DNA of 64,000 nt from Oopsacas minuta (Eukaryota > Porifera > Hexactinellida > Lyssacinosida > Leucopsacidae): positions 662,448 through 726,447 of the forward strand of contig JAKMXF010000199.1 of the NCBI GenBank assembly GCA_024704765.1. Reading direction: 5' to 3'. Under the pieces are notes generated by a model, which worked only from the letters and a program-made list of their open reading frames with translations, had not been told where the DNA came from and ran no database searches. A program made the translations under genes and the position numbers. Position 1 is the stretch's first letter, and the number at the start of each line of letters is the position of its first letter. Shown in pieces: positions 32,300 through 45,276 of this stretch.

Positions 32300-33010
32300 C
32301 TTACACGCGGTCTTTCAGTCGGCGTAACCAGACTAAGGGTTTGTGGTCCGAAATAAAGCGGATGTTAAGGACGGCCTATAGATACTTTCGGAACTTGCCG
32401 CTAGCCACTATCAAGGCCCTGTACTCAAGTTCACCAGTTGAGTATTTCTTTTGGGCAGCGGTCCACCTGAACGAGAAGAATGCTATAGGACGTAGTATTT
32501 TGTCTGCGAGGCGAGGTCATCTCTTTGAGCCAATCCTCTATCCACGGCTACCGACGTTCCGTCGACTAGCAGTACAAACTCAGCACTCCAGTTTGGAAAT
32601 GTAACTACTATCGGGGTATTGGCCCACTTGGCCTCAGCGTTTCGAATGCAGAACCGGCTGTCTGCTTCCAGGACCAATGTGTTGATTCGTGTGTCAACTG
32701 ATATAACGGCTACGTCAACTCGGCGAACCTAGAGACATGTTCACGATAAAAATTGACCAAACCCAGGAATCTGAACAACTTATTCTTTGGGTTGGGCAGT
32801 TTGGCGTTTCTGATCTTCTCAACTTGTCCAGAGACTCCGTGATGTCCCTCCTTCGAACCATATGCTCAACGAATTCCTCCTCGAAGTACCCGAATGAGCA
32901 TTTGTCCCTTCTGACCTCAATACTGCCCCTCTTTTGTGGGCTAAGGGTCGCCTTTAAGTCCAGAAGATGCGCCTCAAATCCGCTAGTAGCCCCACAATTG
33001 TCTTCTACAT
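32300..33010 (-). pseudogene. Gypsy reverse transcriptase/RNase H remnant
   Basis: From 33010 the minus strand reads VEDNCGATSGFEAHLLDLKA, then KCSFGYFEEEFVEHMVR, the region following the catalytic YxDD box and the KC-F strand of Gypsy reverse transcriptases. The segment 32680-32480 holds FVLLVDGTSVAVDRG, the RNase H start (an Asp in the D-x-S position). Near 32350-32330 is DHKPLVW, the conserved RNase H box. The frame is interrupted. Confidence 0.8.
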
Positions 33011-35510
33011 CAGGGGTGGCCAACTTGCGGCCCCCAATAAACCTTAGTATGACTCGCAGAGCCTCAAGATGAGAATGAGTAATATCTACTATGGAACCTC
33101 AGAATTATGATCATATTGCTAATAACATCCTATTTTGATTTCAAATTTTGGAGAAACATCCTATTAAAACTCGACTAATGTGTATATGAGAAATAATACT
33201 AGAGACAAATAATAACAATCTAGATTCAAAGATCTACATTTATGCCATTGGATCTAGATTCATATTATTTGGCATTTTAGTAATATTATACTATTTGTCA
33301 TTCTTTAAAAATTTGAAATCCAACAAGAATAGGATGCTGATAGTAAGGATTCCTCATTTGCAATATGATCGTAATTCTGGACATACCTAATTTCCGGAAG
33401 GGAACGGAAGGTTCCGTAAATGAGGTATGCCCGTAATTCTGGGAATAAAACAGGGATTCGTTCCAGAACAATGAACGTAATTCTTACTTATTTGTGTTAG
33501 CGTATTTTCTTACTTCTTATTGAATGGCATCAAGGCCCTTAAAGAAAAGGAAAGTTGCTGATGAAGGCAGAATTTTTAAACAAGAGTGGACAATACAGTA
33601 TATTTTCATAGAAGAGAAAGGAAAACCGATCTGTCTTATCTGTAATCAGAGTGTAAATTTAATGAAAGTCAGTAATATATCTAGACACTACGACACAATG
33701 CATAAAGATGAATTTGAAGAACTTCATGATGAGGCCAGGAAACCAAGACTCGATAAACTAATGAAGGCACTGAAACGTCAACTGGATTCACTTTTTAAGC
33801 CTACAATTGACAAAGAAAAAGCTATGCTTTCCAGCTACATAGTATCACAGAAGAACGTCGAAAAGTGCAAACCATTTTCAGATGGCGAATTTGTCAAAGA
33901 ATGTCTGGTAGCATGTGCAATGGAACTTTGCCCGTAGGAAAGCAGAAGTTCGAAGATGTCAGTTTGTCCCCCAAACAGTCACTCGGAGAAATGTAGACAT
34001 GGCAGGTGATAGTAGAGAACAACTGAAAATGGTTAGCAAGAAGTTTGTGTATTTTTCTCTTGCTCTTGATGATAGCACGGATATCTCCGATATATCGCAG
34101 CTTTTGATCATTGTTCGTGAAGTAAATGATGACTTTGCAATTACAGAAGAATTAGTAGAAATGCGCTCGATGATGAGTACCACAACCAGAGCAGATATTG
34201 CTGCAGAAATACTCATCGAGCTTGAAAACATAGGATTAGGTGGTGCATAGGGAAAACTGAGTGAAATAACTACTGATGGTCCCCCTGCCATGATTGGCAC
34301 AAGGGTAGGAGCAGTGACACAACTGACTGAGCATGCTAAAAAACAAGTTGAAGTTGGTATGGGTGGAGTTTCGACTTCTAAATCTCATGAAATAATGAGG
34401 TATCACTGCATTATTCTCCAAGAAGCCCTGTGCCCCTAAGCGATTGGGTTTGAAGATGTCATGTGACTTGTGATAAATACGTGAACTTCATCCGATCACA
34501 TGCTCTTAACCACAGACAATTCAAGATTGTCCTAGATGAGTGTAACGTCGAGTTTTCGAACATATGTTTTGATATAGAAATTCGACGGCTTAGTCGCGGA
34601 AAGGTTTTGGAACGTGTCTTTGAGTTAAGAAGTGTCATCGCGGAGTTCTTGTTGGGCAAAGGCCGTGATAACCTTTTGACCAACTCGGAGTTCGTGTCAG
34701 ATATTGGGTACCTTGCTGACATTACAAGCCAACTCAACTGAAGGGCAGGTCAAAGAACATCTTGGATATGATTGCTAGTGTCGATGCCTGCGCCAATAAA
34801 TTGACACTTCTAAAAACCAACTGGCACAAGAAGACATCACCCATTTCCCTTTACTAAATCTCTGGGAAAAGATTGCCGATCAGCACAGGACTAGATTCCG
34901 TCAATCGATTACCTGAAAGAGCAATTTACAGAACGCTTCGTGGATTTTCGAAGGTATCAGTCTAAGTTTGCCTTGATATCGAATCCAATTTTATTTGATA
35001 TTGATACTGCATCTACAAACTTATAGCTAGAGCTGCTATCTTTCCAAAGCGACCCAATCATCAAAGCGGACTACCAAACCCAAATCAATAAAAGGAATTT
35101 GTTTGCGTTCTAGAAAGCACTTCCACACGAACATTATCCAAACTTAAGGAGACGTGCTCAGAAATATTATCTCTTTGGTAGCACCTACATATGCGAGCAA
35201 ACCTTTTTATTGATGAAGCTTACAAAATTGAAAGTACGATCAAGACTAACAGATGAACATGTGGCAGTATCACTTCGGTAGAGCACGGCAGAGCTAAAGC
35301 TAGACCTTATAAAACTTACCATCAAAAACAACCTCAAAAGTCGCATTAATCTTACTTATATAATTCAAAGTACAATAAACGTTTATTCCCCTTGCCAAAT
35401 TTGACATATTAAACGTTAAACATATTGGGGGCACTTGGATTAGTGAGGCCCGCCGAGTTCTCCAAATAACTAAATGTGGTCCGCAGAGTGCAAAAGGTTG
35501 GCCACCCCTG
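33011..35510 (+). mobile_element. BED-finger hAT transposon nested in Gypsy RT
   Basis: CAGGGGTGGCCAACTTGCGG at 33011 and, inverted from 35510, CAGGGGTGGCCAACCTTTTG are matching hAT ends. Flanks ttctacat (33003-33010) and gtctacat (35511-35518) agree at 7 of 8 positions. The element is exactly 2500 bp, carries its own transposase on the plus strand (opposite to the host Gypsy) and is nearly full length. Confidence 0.9.
33524..35300 (+). pseudogene. GTF2IRD2/ZBED-like hAT transposase, broken
   Basis: The first 137 residues (33524-33937) begin MASRPLKKRKVADEGRIFKQ and contain a BED-type zinc finger (CLICNQSV...ISRHYDTMH), then FSDGEFVKECLVACAMELCP. The next piece (33940-34250) has KFVYFSLALDDSTDISDISQ with the first catalytic-type Asp, then ITTDGPPAM after a stop. 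The piece 34463-34741 has DIEIRRLSRGKVLERVFELR, the HTEVRWLSRGK-like signature. Near 35160-35280 the C-terminal hAT dimerisation segment YLFGSTYICEQTFLLMKLTK...TDEHV survives. The domains are all in order, but stops at 33937, 34250 and elsewhere inactivate it. Relatives in vertebrates are annotated as general transcription factor II-I repeat domain-containing protein 2. Confidence 0.85.
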
Positions 35511-35518
35511 GTCTACAT

Positions 35519-36150
35519 AATGGTTTGCTCCATTGATGGATCTAGGGTCTCATCCATCAACCGCTGATAAGGTGATCCATTATTGATCAGACCGAACGGC
35601 ATATGGTTGAACTCAAATAAGCCTCTCGGAGCGAAAATCCGTCTTGAACTTTCTTTGCCGTCGATTTCAATTGCCCACTAGGCTGATGCTCCATCGAAGA
35701 ACGAATGATGCGAGTATAACGTTGGATTTCCACTCCTCGCTTTTGCCTGACACTTCGAATATATAATTGGGCTCGAACTCCTTTGTAACAATAGATCCTG
35801 ACATATACACCCTCATTAGGGTGCTCCACCTACAATCGTGAACTGCAGTCCTTCCATATGTCACCAATGCGCACCTTGTGACTCTGACATTTGTACTCTG
35901 CAACTCTAAACCTAGTAAATAGGTACCTTCCCAAGATACATTTTGCGCTCCGGTATACACTTCGAATGGGTGAGCCAATATTTGTTCATTGACAGGGTCC
36001 AGACTTGGCTCCAGCATACCGACTACATCAACTGATTCCTTTGCCAGAGCCAAAGTATTTCCTTCCTTTATGATCAGTTGGGATTCCAAGCCTAGATCCC
36101 AATCTGTCTCAATGTCGTTGATTTTTGGGGTGTTAAAATAAATCTCGGGC
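35519..36150 (-). pseudogene. Gypsy protease-proximal and RT N-terminal remnant
   Basis: The minus-strand frame 36089-35667 (VTRCALVTYGRTAV, MSGSIVTKEFEPNYIFEV) lies where a Gypsy polyprotein has its protease and linker. I cannot point to a retropepsin active site. Next, FGLFEFNHMPFGLINNGSPY, QRLMDETLDPSMEQTI around 35640-35525 is the RT palm segment just ahead of the catalytic YxDD. The coding sequence then meets the hAT insertion at 35510. It ends without LTR or tRNA-primer site at about 36150, so the 5' part was lost. Confidence 0.65.
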
Positions 36151-37600
36151 CGCCATAGAGAGACTCTGTAAGAGTAGTTTCAGTTATGAAGAAGATATTG
36201 AATTACCTACTGATTTTGAATTTGTAGATACAATTAAGGATTTTGTACTTTATGTTCCTGTTACAAGTACTCCAGAGTGCATAAACGGACAGTGATTGAC
36301 GGATCTAAAAAGTGTAGCCAAATTTTGCTGGACACCAATTATGAAATGAGGCCCCACTCTTTATACTACCGAAATTCCTACTCAATCTAGTAGTCAAGTA
36401 ACTTTAAGGGAGTGTTTTGATGATCTGGAGGCAATCCACTTACTTTTGGTTATCTGGCCTCGATCATGCGTTACATTTATTGGGTTGCAATTTACAATGG
36501 CAAATAGAGGGTTCTACGAGGCTCAAACAAAATTGTCTGAAATTTCAACAGAGAAGGATAGGAAAGCTGAATGTGGCCAGCCTGGAGAGAGAAGCATAAA
36601 TCCCCAGATTCTGATCATTTATAGGTCGTGTATCATATGATGTGGCATATCAAAAAGGTGGGGAGAAATCTGGAGGTGGATTCTCCAGGTACTGCCCTGC
36701 CTCTGCTATGTCTGTTGAAAATGGCAAAGTTCTCAGTTATTAGGTTGCTTGTAATAATTATAAATTATGTTTAGAGAAACAACAAGCATTAAAAGATTGT
36801 TGTCTTACAGTTAGTGAATATAAAGTGTGGAAGGGGGAAAATGATAAACTGTCAAGCCCGCGAATATGGAGTATATAGTTCTGTATTTTTGGAGGCAAAA
36901 ATGGCACCTGTAATATTCGAAAAGTCTTTGAAATAAAATTAATATACTCCACTGTTATCGCAGATGAAAACGACAAAAGCAATATTATAACTGGAAAAAA
37001 TGTCTATGGTGATTTTGGCATAAATGTCAAGTATAAAAGCGTGTGAGAATTCACTTGATTGAGAATGAGAAAGAGTTTATGCTTCTCAAATAACAACAAT
37101 GCTGATTTGAGCTTAGCAAATGTTATAGACTTAAAGACCTCCCCAAATCACTAAAATCTACTCGACGAGATAGTGACCCTTCCATTATTACTTCCAAATA
37201 TTGAAAACATAATAAAAATTACCCGAGGTATTTCTGCCATATGACTATTAGTATCAGTATCAACACCAGTATTATCCAATATTTGTATGATATTTTGTTA
37301 ATTATTAACCATTAGTTCAATGTATAAAATTTTCAATAATAGAGTCATTTATCTGATATTCACGCTAAAAATCTGTGTATGAATATTTGTAAAACTGTGC
37401 GGCGCAATTTATACAGTTATCAATAAACTTAACATTGAATTGATCTCTCAAATGCCCAAACCTCAAAATAATTTCAAATTTTATTCATTTAGAGATATAC
37501 TTTTCGATTATTTCATGTAAGTAATACCCACCTAAATCACCGAATTTTTGGATCCCAAATTTTCTATCTGAAAAATATCTTTGCATTAGACCACTAACAT
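36151..37600. other. No gene recognised
   Basis: A decayed plus-strand frame runs through 36200-36640 (EFVDTIKDFVLYVPVTSTPE, later CFDDLEAIHLLL) with stops. It has no family I can name. The rest is AT-rich and featureless. Confidence 0.3.
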
Positions 37601-37604
37601 ATAA

Positions 37605-38046
37605 TACAACAATGATGTCTATGTGAAGCCATCAGGTTTGGGTATTAATAGTGGAGTATATATTGATGAATGTCTTCGTGCAAGATTGGTTCCTTTTATC
37701 AATCAATTGCACAAAAGACGACGAAATCTTGTTTTGGCCAGATCTAGCAAGCTCCCATTACTCTATAGCGACCAGAGCTTGCTACAAAGAGATCAGAATT
37801 AATGTTGTCCCCAAAGAAATGAACCCTCCCAACGTCCCCCAACTACGGCCTATTGAAAATTTTTGGGGAATTCTTAAAGCAAAGATCTATAAGGGTGCTT
37901 GGGAGGCTAAAAGCGTCGCTCAATTGGTTAATAGAATAAAAAGATGTCTAACTGAAATGGACTGGACATCTGTCCAGGCAATGATGCGAACTTGTAAAAC
38001 AAACATCAGAAAGGCAGCAGACAACCCACCTCTCGTAATGCTATAA
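37605..38046 (+). pseudogene. Tc1-like transposase C-terminal fragment
   Basis: The frame 37651-38046 contains ILFWPDLASSHYSIATRACY with the second catalytic Asp (WPDLASSHY). It continues with NVVPKEMNPPNVPQLRPIENFWGILK holding the third catalytic acid (IENFW), and YKGAWEAKSVAQLVNRIKRC. This is a Tc1-like DDE family common in arthropods. Just upstream (37620-37700) the sequence encodes the preceding strand in another frame (LGINSGVYIDECL), so a frameshift lies near 37700. No terminal repeats or N-terminal half were found. Confidence 0.8.
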
Positions 38047-39915
38047 TTGACACTATATGAACTTTTGACTATGAATAGAGTATATACAAGAGCCGAATGA
38101 ATAGGCAACAATATAGTCCATTCAAGTCCTGATCAAAACCACCCCGTTATAATATATGGCATAGCTGTTGCGCATTGACGAACACTCTGCAGGGTTCTAA
38201 TTTCCAAACACCAATACCGAAGTAGGGACTACCTATAGCTACTCTCCATTGGAGGAGGTCGTTGGTTGCTCATTCCTACTTTATGGATAAGACTTTGAGG
38301 ATTATGTACTCGATTTGTTTCGGTGCCAACTTGACCTCATTGTTTGTCTAGATTTGCTGGCTCCTGTGTCAATCTGAACTTTCCTCGAAATTGCTAATAT
38401 TGAATATTTTCGCCAGATATTATCTAAAATAGGTACAAGTACTCGAATCTTATTTTCTGACGGTCAATTTAGATGATTTGTATCTTCTCAGATGACGTCA
38501 AATGAATCAAGTCCGAGTTATGAAAGGCATATCTTCAAAGGGCCGGGTGATTTCTCAGACTCATCCCAATTTTCCGTTTAAGAGGATATCTCCAATATTC
38601 CAACATCTCCTGTACCTCCTGTGGATAATACCTTGCCTTTATGTTCTCTTCAATCTGAATCTACATTTCAGACAACAGTTAGTCTAACTTCACCACGGAT
38701 ATCCAAAGTATTCACCTAACTTGGATTATCTCCTACACATCTCAAGAACAAGATTGTCTTCATTTGATAAATGTGTGGGACGCCCTCGAAAGCCACAGTA
38801 GAAACATGGCTGATTAGGGTAAACATTTTGATACTCAAAACTCCAAGAAAGTCTTATTTCTGAATTCATCATAGTTGAAAACATAGGATTGTGTAATTAG
38901 ATACAGAATTTAGGCTTGTTCATGACTGTACTATGAACAGATAATGAAGTAATTATTCCCATGACATTGAAGAATGTTATTCATTCTAATAATAGTAAGT
39001 ATTAAAGTCATTTTCCACGAGTTAGTTGGAATGGAACATAACATTTTGTGTATAATGTAGTCAATATAGCTTTCTAAAATCATAGAAAAAGGTTTGTGTA
39101 CATACTGTTACAAAATAATTTATAAAGACCAATATTCTCTATGTACAAAATATAGAATATATCAGAATGAACAAATAAGAGTAGGTCAAAAGTTTTTTTG
39201 AGGGCACTCGTGATCGCATGGTTTTATGACTGAAACAGTTAGAGAAGATATTTTCCTTCCAGATTTTACTAAATATAGGGTAGCGAAACGTAGCGACCGT
39301 GACCATAACACCAACGGAAAAAGGCGAGGTTTATCTTTCAGACAAAAGTCCCCTTCTAGAGGAATTAATATTATATTTGCTAATTAGCTAATCCGAAGAT
39401 AGGAATGCATTAATACTATTGATATACCATATATTATTATCCAGAAACAGCTAATTTCCTGAAAATCAGTGCCTTCCAAGGATACATTTTGAAATATTTA
39501 TGGACAAAGATTAAGTTTCAAACAAATATCCTGGCATTCCTTTTTCAATATCTAATGAAATTTTCATCTCCCATCCATTATAAATAAGACAACGAAGTAA
39601 ATAATCAAATTTTTATCATTGTCGTATCCAAAACATAAATCATTATTAAATGAATAAAAGGAAGCATGAAATATTCTGATGTCATTTGATGAAAACATTA
39701 GACAGGCAGCTTGTTCCATATTACAATCGATGAAGCTTCTGAAAATAATGTAGCGGTATTACGCCAAAATTTGCAACCGTGAAGGATTTCGAAAGAGTTT
39801 CGTGAAGAATAAGGACCATGCCACCTGGGAGAATATCTTGTTTTACGACAAGTGGTGAAGGAACAACACCCAAATTAACGTAAATAGGTAGATTACCCTG
39901 AATATTTACGCAATA
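38047..39915. other. No gene recognised
   Basis: About 1.9 kb of AT-rich DNA with only short frames and no motif. At 39182-39215 TCAAAAGTTTTTTTGAGGGC is faintly mariner-end-like but has no partner. Confidence 0.3.
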
Positions 39916-39920
39916 CAAAT

Positions 39921-41390
39921 GTGTTTATTGAAGATACATGTGAAGAGAGGAAACCACTACATCACCTTACACGCCAGGCTGTCAGAAAAAGGTTGTACAA
40001 ATTATTCGATCACCTCCGATTTATTGCTGATGAAGAGGATATGGATGCCTTAACAATTACCGCCTATTTGCTGCAGTTAGTATCTAATTATTGTTGTGAT
40101 CGTGATACTTCAAATGTACCAAAAGAAATAGTCACGAAAGGAACATTTTCAAATCCACGAAGAGAATTTCCATTGACTAAAGCAGCATATATATTAGACC
40201 TCATGGAAATGGGAAATAGGAAACATATAGAATTTCGCCAGTAGTGTCTTTCCGGGCAATTCATACTGCCAGCATGTAAGAACATTGCCAAGTTTCTTTC
40301 TGATATTTCACTAGTCAATGAAATACAGATTGTCCGATAAGCTTGGATTTTCTATAGGATCTAGCACATCACACTATCAACTAGTCCAGTAGAGAACTGA
40401 GCGTATCCTAGAAACAATTTAACCTGTAGATACCAGTTCTTTTCCTCTAACTTTCAATCTTGCAGATGGTTTAGATGGATCTGGCAGCCACAGAATTAAC
40501 AATCAGATACAATGTAATCCTAATCTAAGTACAAAACCTTTCATTCTCTTTATTTTTAAAGCTATATCAATTTCAAACAAATATGGTAATCACCTTTGGT
40601 CAATTGCTTCTGCAAATTCACCTTTCGCAGCAAGGCTAGTAACTCTAATTTTTCAGAAAGAAACTATGACAACGTGCAATAGATTATGGAAGAAATGGTC
40701 AATGCAGAAACTAGCAGCCTAGGAAGTTTAAGAATAGAATTGCGACAAGAAAAAGTTAATGTTAATTTTATAAGGGCAATGTTTGATTCGAAGATGTCAG
40801 GAATAATAAGTGGAGCTGGAGGGGCGTATTGCCAACTCTCCACAGGAACTAGAGATCAGTTGAAAGCTATAGATTTAATTCAATCTGATTTCTTCATAAA
40901 CTGAACTATTGATGATGCCAAACAAAACTTTCTAGATGTAGAACTTATTTGTGTGTCTTTCGCTGGCTTATGCCATTAATATATCATTTGGATAGCTGAA
41001 TAAAGAAATAGCTGCCCTCATATCATCAAGTCAAAACTTCAATGCACCGAATGCGTAATCTCTTGCTTGGGAAGACGGCTTCGAATAGATTATCTATCCA
41101 GTAATGGCTGTACTACTACTACAGGTAATATAACAAGAAAATGTTTTCTCAATGAAAAAGATTCTGCTGCTTGTGCTATACCCACGATGATTGAAGAAGA
41201 CCGACTTGCTCTTAACATTATTCACACAAACCTCTGAGTCATTTTACGGATATAAATCTAATAAAAGGATAGGCACTGATAAACTCTCCACCATTTGCAA
41301 AGATACTTACGAGGAAATACTTCATAAATTCCTTATACATTCTTCAGAATTAATCTGTGATTTCAATGACGGTTCGGATTGAAGACTTTA
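39921..41390 (+). pseudogene. Unnamed transposon-type gene, decayed
   Basis: Plus-strand frames 39921-40244, 40686-40904 and 41191-41382 look like consecutive parts of one decayed gene. Readable parts include LTRQAVRKRLYKLFDHLRFI, NPRREFPLTKAAYILDLMEM, VNFIRAMFDSKMSGIISGAG followed by GAYCQLSTGTRDQ, and EEILHKFLIHSSELICDFND. The GAYCQL / D-SKMS pattern recalls a transposase-like protein found repeatedly in cnidarians and arthropods, in which a GAWC/C-L segment follows a DGK motif. I cannot name the family securely. Stops and frameshifts are frequent. The gene may extend into the segment starting at 42340. Confidence 0.4.
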
Positions 41391-42335
41391 TCTGAAGAAT
41401 TGCTGGAATCCGTAAACAAACATAAAAGAAGATATAGGGAGAAAGTTGCTCGTAAATTTCTTTGGAAGACAATGTAAGTGACATCTTCGTTAGACCCATG
41501 AGTCAGAGTGATCCTATCCTTGTTCAAAACCGTAAAATATCAGAGGTTCGAAATGAAAAATAAACAATCTAAACAAAATATGATGGTAGATAGTTTAATA
41601 CTTTACTCAATTTCTTAATCTAGTGCATCAATTAGTACTGTATCATATATCAACATACTAACGTAATATAGTAATATAATATACTTAATTCAATACTTAT
41701 CACTTAAAAATTAGGAAAAATATAATTGAACATATATAATATGAAGGGTAGAATGGCGTAATTCCAGGAAAATCTGAAGCCATATATACAATCTGATAGG
41801 TTTATCGGATAGTTTGGATCGATAACCCATAAGTGTATAATACATTATGCATAGCTGGCACATATCTAAATACCTAATCCGCCAATGTTGCCAATTTGAG
41901 CCACTGTGAGAGCGTCGCTTCTATGAAATATGTATACAACATGTACACCATCTCTTACAGATATGTCTGATGCCGCTAACCAGCTTCGCCAAAGATCAGA
42001 CTATGAAGTATCACCTTAATCTAACGCTACCAACCCTTCAGCTTTGATAACTCCTGGAAGACCAGAGGATTTTATTCCAACATAGGATTCGATGCTGTTA
42101 TCTCTAAGGACACCAAAATGGTACTGGACTACGAAATCACTAGCCGTTTCTGTGAGAAGTGCTCTATATGGGCAGAGGAGAAACGGATATACGGTCAGGC
42201 GAGTACGAGAAGTGGTTAGAACGTCATAATCCAAGCTGTAATCGAAACTACACTGGATCTTCTCAAAATATGGAGCCTGAAATAGCGAAGAGGATTTGGG
42301 GACGCTCCTTATAGAAGAATTACCTGGCATACTCA
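41391..42335. other. No gene recognised
   Basis: Mostly AT-rich. The minus-strand frame 42330-42016 has no recognisable motif and is not called. Confidence 0.3.
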
Positions 42336-42339
42336 GTTT

Positions 42340-43430
42340 TTGTCAGATACAGAGATTCAGCAAGTGGAAGAACTAAATCCATCCAATCTTGTGAAGATTC
42401 GAGAAGAGGAATCTAAAACGCAAATAGTCAAATGTCTAAAGAAGAAGAAGAAGTGCCAAAATAATACTTTTGTACAACTCCCACTATCTGAATGGAAGAC
42501 TGATTATATCTCCACAAATTCCTCTACTGTCATCTATCAACACCGTTGTTTATCATCAATCATGCTGTGTTCTGCTTTACAAATACTAGTTGATAATGTG
42601 GCAGGGATCATTCTGGCTGCCTAACTGGAGAGAAATGATGGTGTGGGGGAGAAACCCATCAGGTTTTTCAACACCTAATGCTCTGACAACCTTCAAACCA
42701 ATTGACATAGAAATGGTGAAAGAAGTACTCAATACCTATGCGGCAGAAGAATTCTGGAACCATCTGACATTAGGACTGACTCAAAATGCTAATAAATCCT
42801 TACACAACACTATATGGAGTCTCTCTCTCCCAAAAGAAAGAACTTATCACCTCAATCTATTTAGGATTAGTACTGCTATCGCTGTCCTAACCTCTAGCGA
42901 AGGGGAGCTTACACTATTCGGAATCCTGACTGACCTTGGTCTGCATCCCTCTTGCCGGACTTATAGTGCAATTCTGAAAGGAGAATTCTGTTCAGATCAT
43001 TCTCGATAGGCTCAGAGGAAGTCGAATTAACAAAGACGATGAAGAAGAGCGAGACTATTAAAGCAATAAAGAGAGATAGTGCCCTGTTGAAAGCATAAGG
43101 CGAAAGAGCTATAAAGGGCGGCAGTTTGAGGCTGAGAATGCCCCAAAGAAGAAATGTGTCAGGGCTCGAGGACGGTTCGGTATAACCGGTAGAGGATATG
43201 CTGGAATGAAGAGATGTGCGAGCGTGCATGGCTTTCTCTTGTTTCTACACGTCTTCTAGCTAAACCAGTAGCTCTGAGGAGTCGGATGCCTCGTACAGTA
43301 CATGCCAGAAGAAAGAACCAGAACCTATGACAAAGAGGAAACTTGGAAAGAATCAATCCGATTGGGTATGATGTGACAACTGCTCTGGATGGGTTCATGC
43401 TATTGTGCTTACCTAGCATTCAGGCCGTGT
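42340..43430 (+). pseudogene. Mutator-like transposase C-terminal part with PHD-like tail, decayed
   Basis: The frame 42590-43009 contains FWNHLTLGLTQNANKSLHNT and IWSLSLPKERTYHLNLFRIS. The GLTQNAN(E/K)SLHN-IW-PK signature marks the C-terminal catalytic region of the 'Mutator-like transposase domain' family, with Lys where most copies have Glu. A following segment in shifted frames (43270-43415) reads KRKLGKNQSDWV, stop, CDNCSGWVHAIV, a degraded C-x2-C-x-W-x-H zinc finger of PHD type. An upstream frame (42340-42624) has a lysine cluster and no motif. The pieces suggest a transposase with a PHD-like tail, broken in several places. Confidence 0.5.
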
Positions 43431-45276
43431 CCAAAGCCTCTTTTACTATGATTCGTGTTCTTGAAAGGTAAAATCATATACTTTGAAATCTACCACTAGT
43501 GATCGACAAACTTATTTTTTCCTGATATCGTTATTCAACAGAAATCAAAAAGATGTTCCGAACGTTGTTTGAGGCTAAATTATTTCCTAAATATTAGCGG
43601 TTTAGCTGTAGCGAATCATTTTTGAATAATTCGGCATGTAAATATCCGGCCATAATATTCAACAGAAAACAATTTCGATCACTGTTTCTACCCACGTTTA
43701 ACGTTATCCCTTGCATAATTTAGTATTACCAGATGATTACTAGAACTCACTACGAGTATACATGCCAAATATGGTGTCTTAATCTCTAAAGGTGTGAACA
43801 GAAGATAAATAAAATTCCAAGTTTTACGAAATGTTCGCTGGTTGCATAAAGCAAGCGCGCGGACCTTACTTGTATCATCCAATGATAATTTTGTAAATGG
43901 GCCAAGACACCTAGAAAAAGCCTTCTGCAGGAGCTAGCAGAAGCTGAAGGCGATTACCAGGAGAGTAATGGGTAGATACATCTCGAATTATTCATTATCT
44001 ATCAGTTCGAGTTAAGAGACCATCCAAACTGTAATTACTCCTAATATGTTTGGAGAAATATAGAAATGACGCCTGCGATGCGAGTAGATTAATCTCGGCT
44101 ATGGTTGGCTCAGTCTTGTTGAAACATGGTTAGACAAAGGTAGCAAGTATAATTTTGCGCGCTAACCATAAGTTGGTTTACGAGAAATGTAAAATGGTCT
44201 GATGAAGGAGAAATTATAATCTGATTCTTTGGAGACCATGTTAGAGTAACTCTAACATAGCTTACGGGTAGACGTATTCTAAACTATCGTCGTTACCCGA
44301 ATCAACTAGATAATGCTATTAAGCGAAGTTGACTATGCATAATTTTGAATCGCTAAGTTTGTCATAAATGTTTTAGAAGTTGTAAGGAATATATCATAAA
44401 TTATACAATAAAACCTTGCTCAATGCCCCTTCTGAGTTACCGATTTCAAAAAGGGAAGAAAATGATTGAGTTTCAACATCTAGTAGAGTTTATTAACGAA
44501 TATACAAATCAAGTCGCAAAGACTGACAAGTACGTGCTGTAAAAATTGCTGTGGGAGTTGAATTGTGAAACATAGTCACATTTAGCGTGGAGCATTATTC
44601 ATAATAAAATACGACCATATTTAGTGAAGATGCATTTTGTATTACCAAAAGATTTGGAATCAAAATCCGATACATGTGGTTAATTAATATGTTGATTTGG
44701 CATTTTGGACCATGGATTATATCCATAAAATATACTGCTGTTGCTGAATGGAAAATGTCTAATAAAGTAATAGTAAAATTGACTCTGTACATAAATAGCC
44801 ACTAAATTGGAAGACAACACCTAGTTGCAAAAAAAAAACACTCATTCCTAAGAGCATGATTTCTGAAAGAATATTTTGTATTTGCTATATTGCTATCCTT
44901 AACGGGGTAGAGTATTTGCGTAAGTTGTAGAGTTGTATATCTATTTAGTTTTTAGTATGTGTTAGGATTTGTGTTTTTGTATTCTTTGAATTTTAGTTCC
45001 AATAGTTACTTATTAAATAATACGATAATATTGCGAATTATTCGTCGAATTGTGTGATGTTTCATCCCGACCGGAATCGTCAGTTAAGCTGTCATTAGAC
45101 ACCGCCTAGCACTATGATTAATTTCATAAATATATCAACCAAAAGGTGTGGTAATCGCCATTACCGACAGGTGACATTATGGAGACTATCAAGTGATCAG
45201 CTATAAGATTTGAGAAAATCTAGATCGGGACACAGTCCGTCATACGGCACAAAGAAACTTGTCGATGTTTAGCTGA
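43431..45276. other. No gene recognised
   Basis: About 1.8 kb with only short unsupported frames and a run of A at 44829-44838. Confidence 0.3.

Larger units (their letters stand above)
28082..36150 (-). mobile_element. Gypsy LTR retrotransposon, 5' truncated, with three nested inserts
   Basis: Read on the minus strand, protein pieces occur in Gypsy order. First is a protease-proximal part (36089-35667), then reverse transcriptase (FNHMPFGLINNGSPYQRLMD near 35610-35550, continuing at 33010-32715). RNase H (a DHKPLV box near 32340) and integrase (TFSNLWNF near 30700; C-terminal GDLVDLKKND at about 30130) follow, then a polypurine tract and LTR. Inserts at 28445-29791, 30813-31955 and 33011-35510 are DNA transposons. 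Without them about 3.1 kb remains. The left part (gag and 5' LTR) is missing beyond 36150. All reading frames are broken, so it is a fossil. Confidence 0.8.

Noticed and set aside
32715-33072. Overlapping 100-residue frames on both strands
   Set aside because: The plus-strand one is antisense to Gypsy reverse transcriptase and crosses the hAT boundary.
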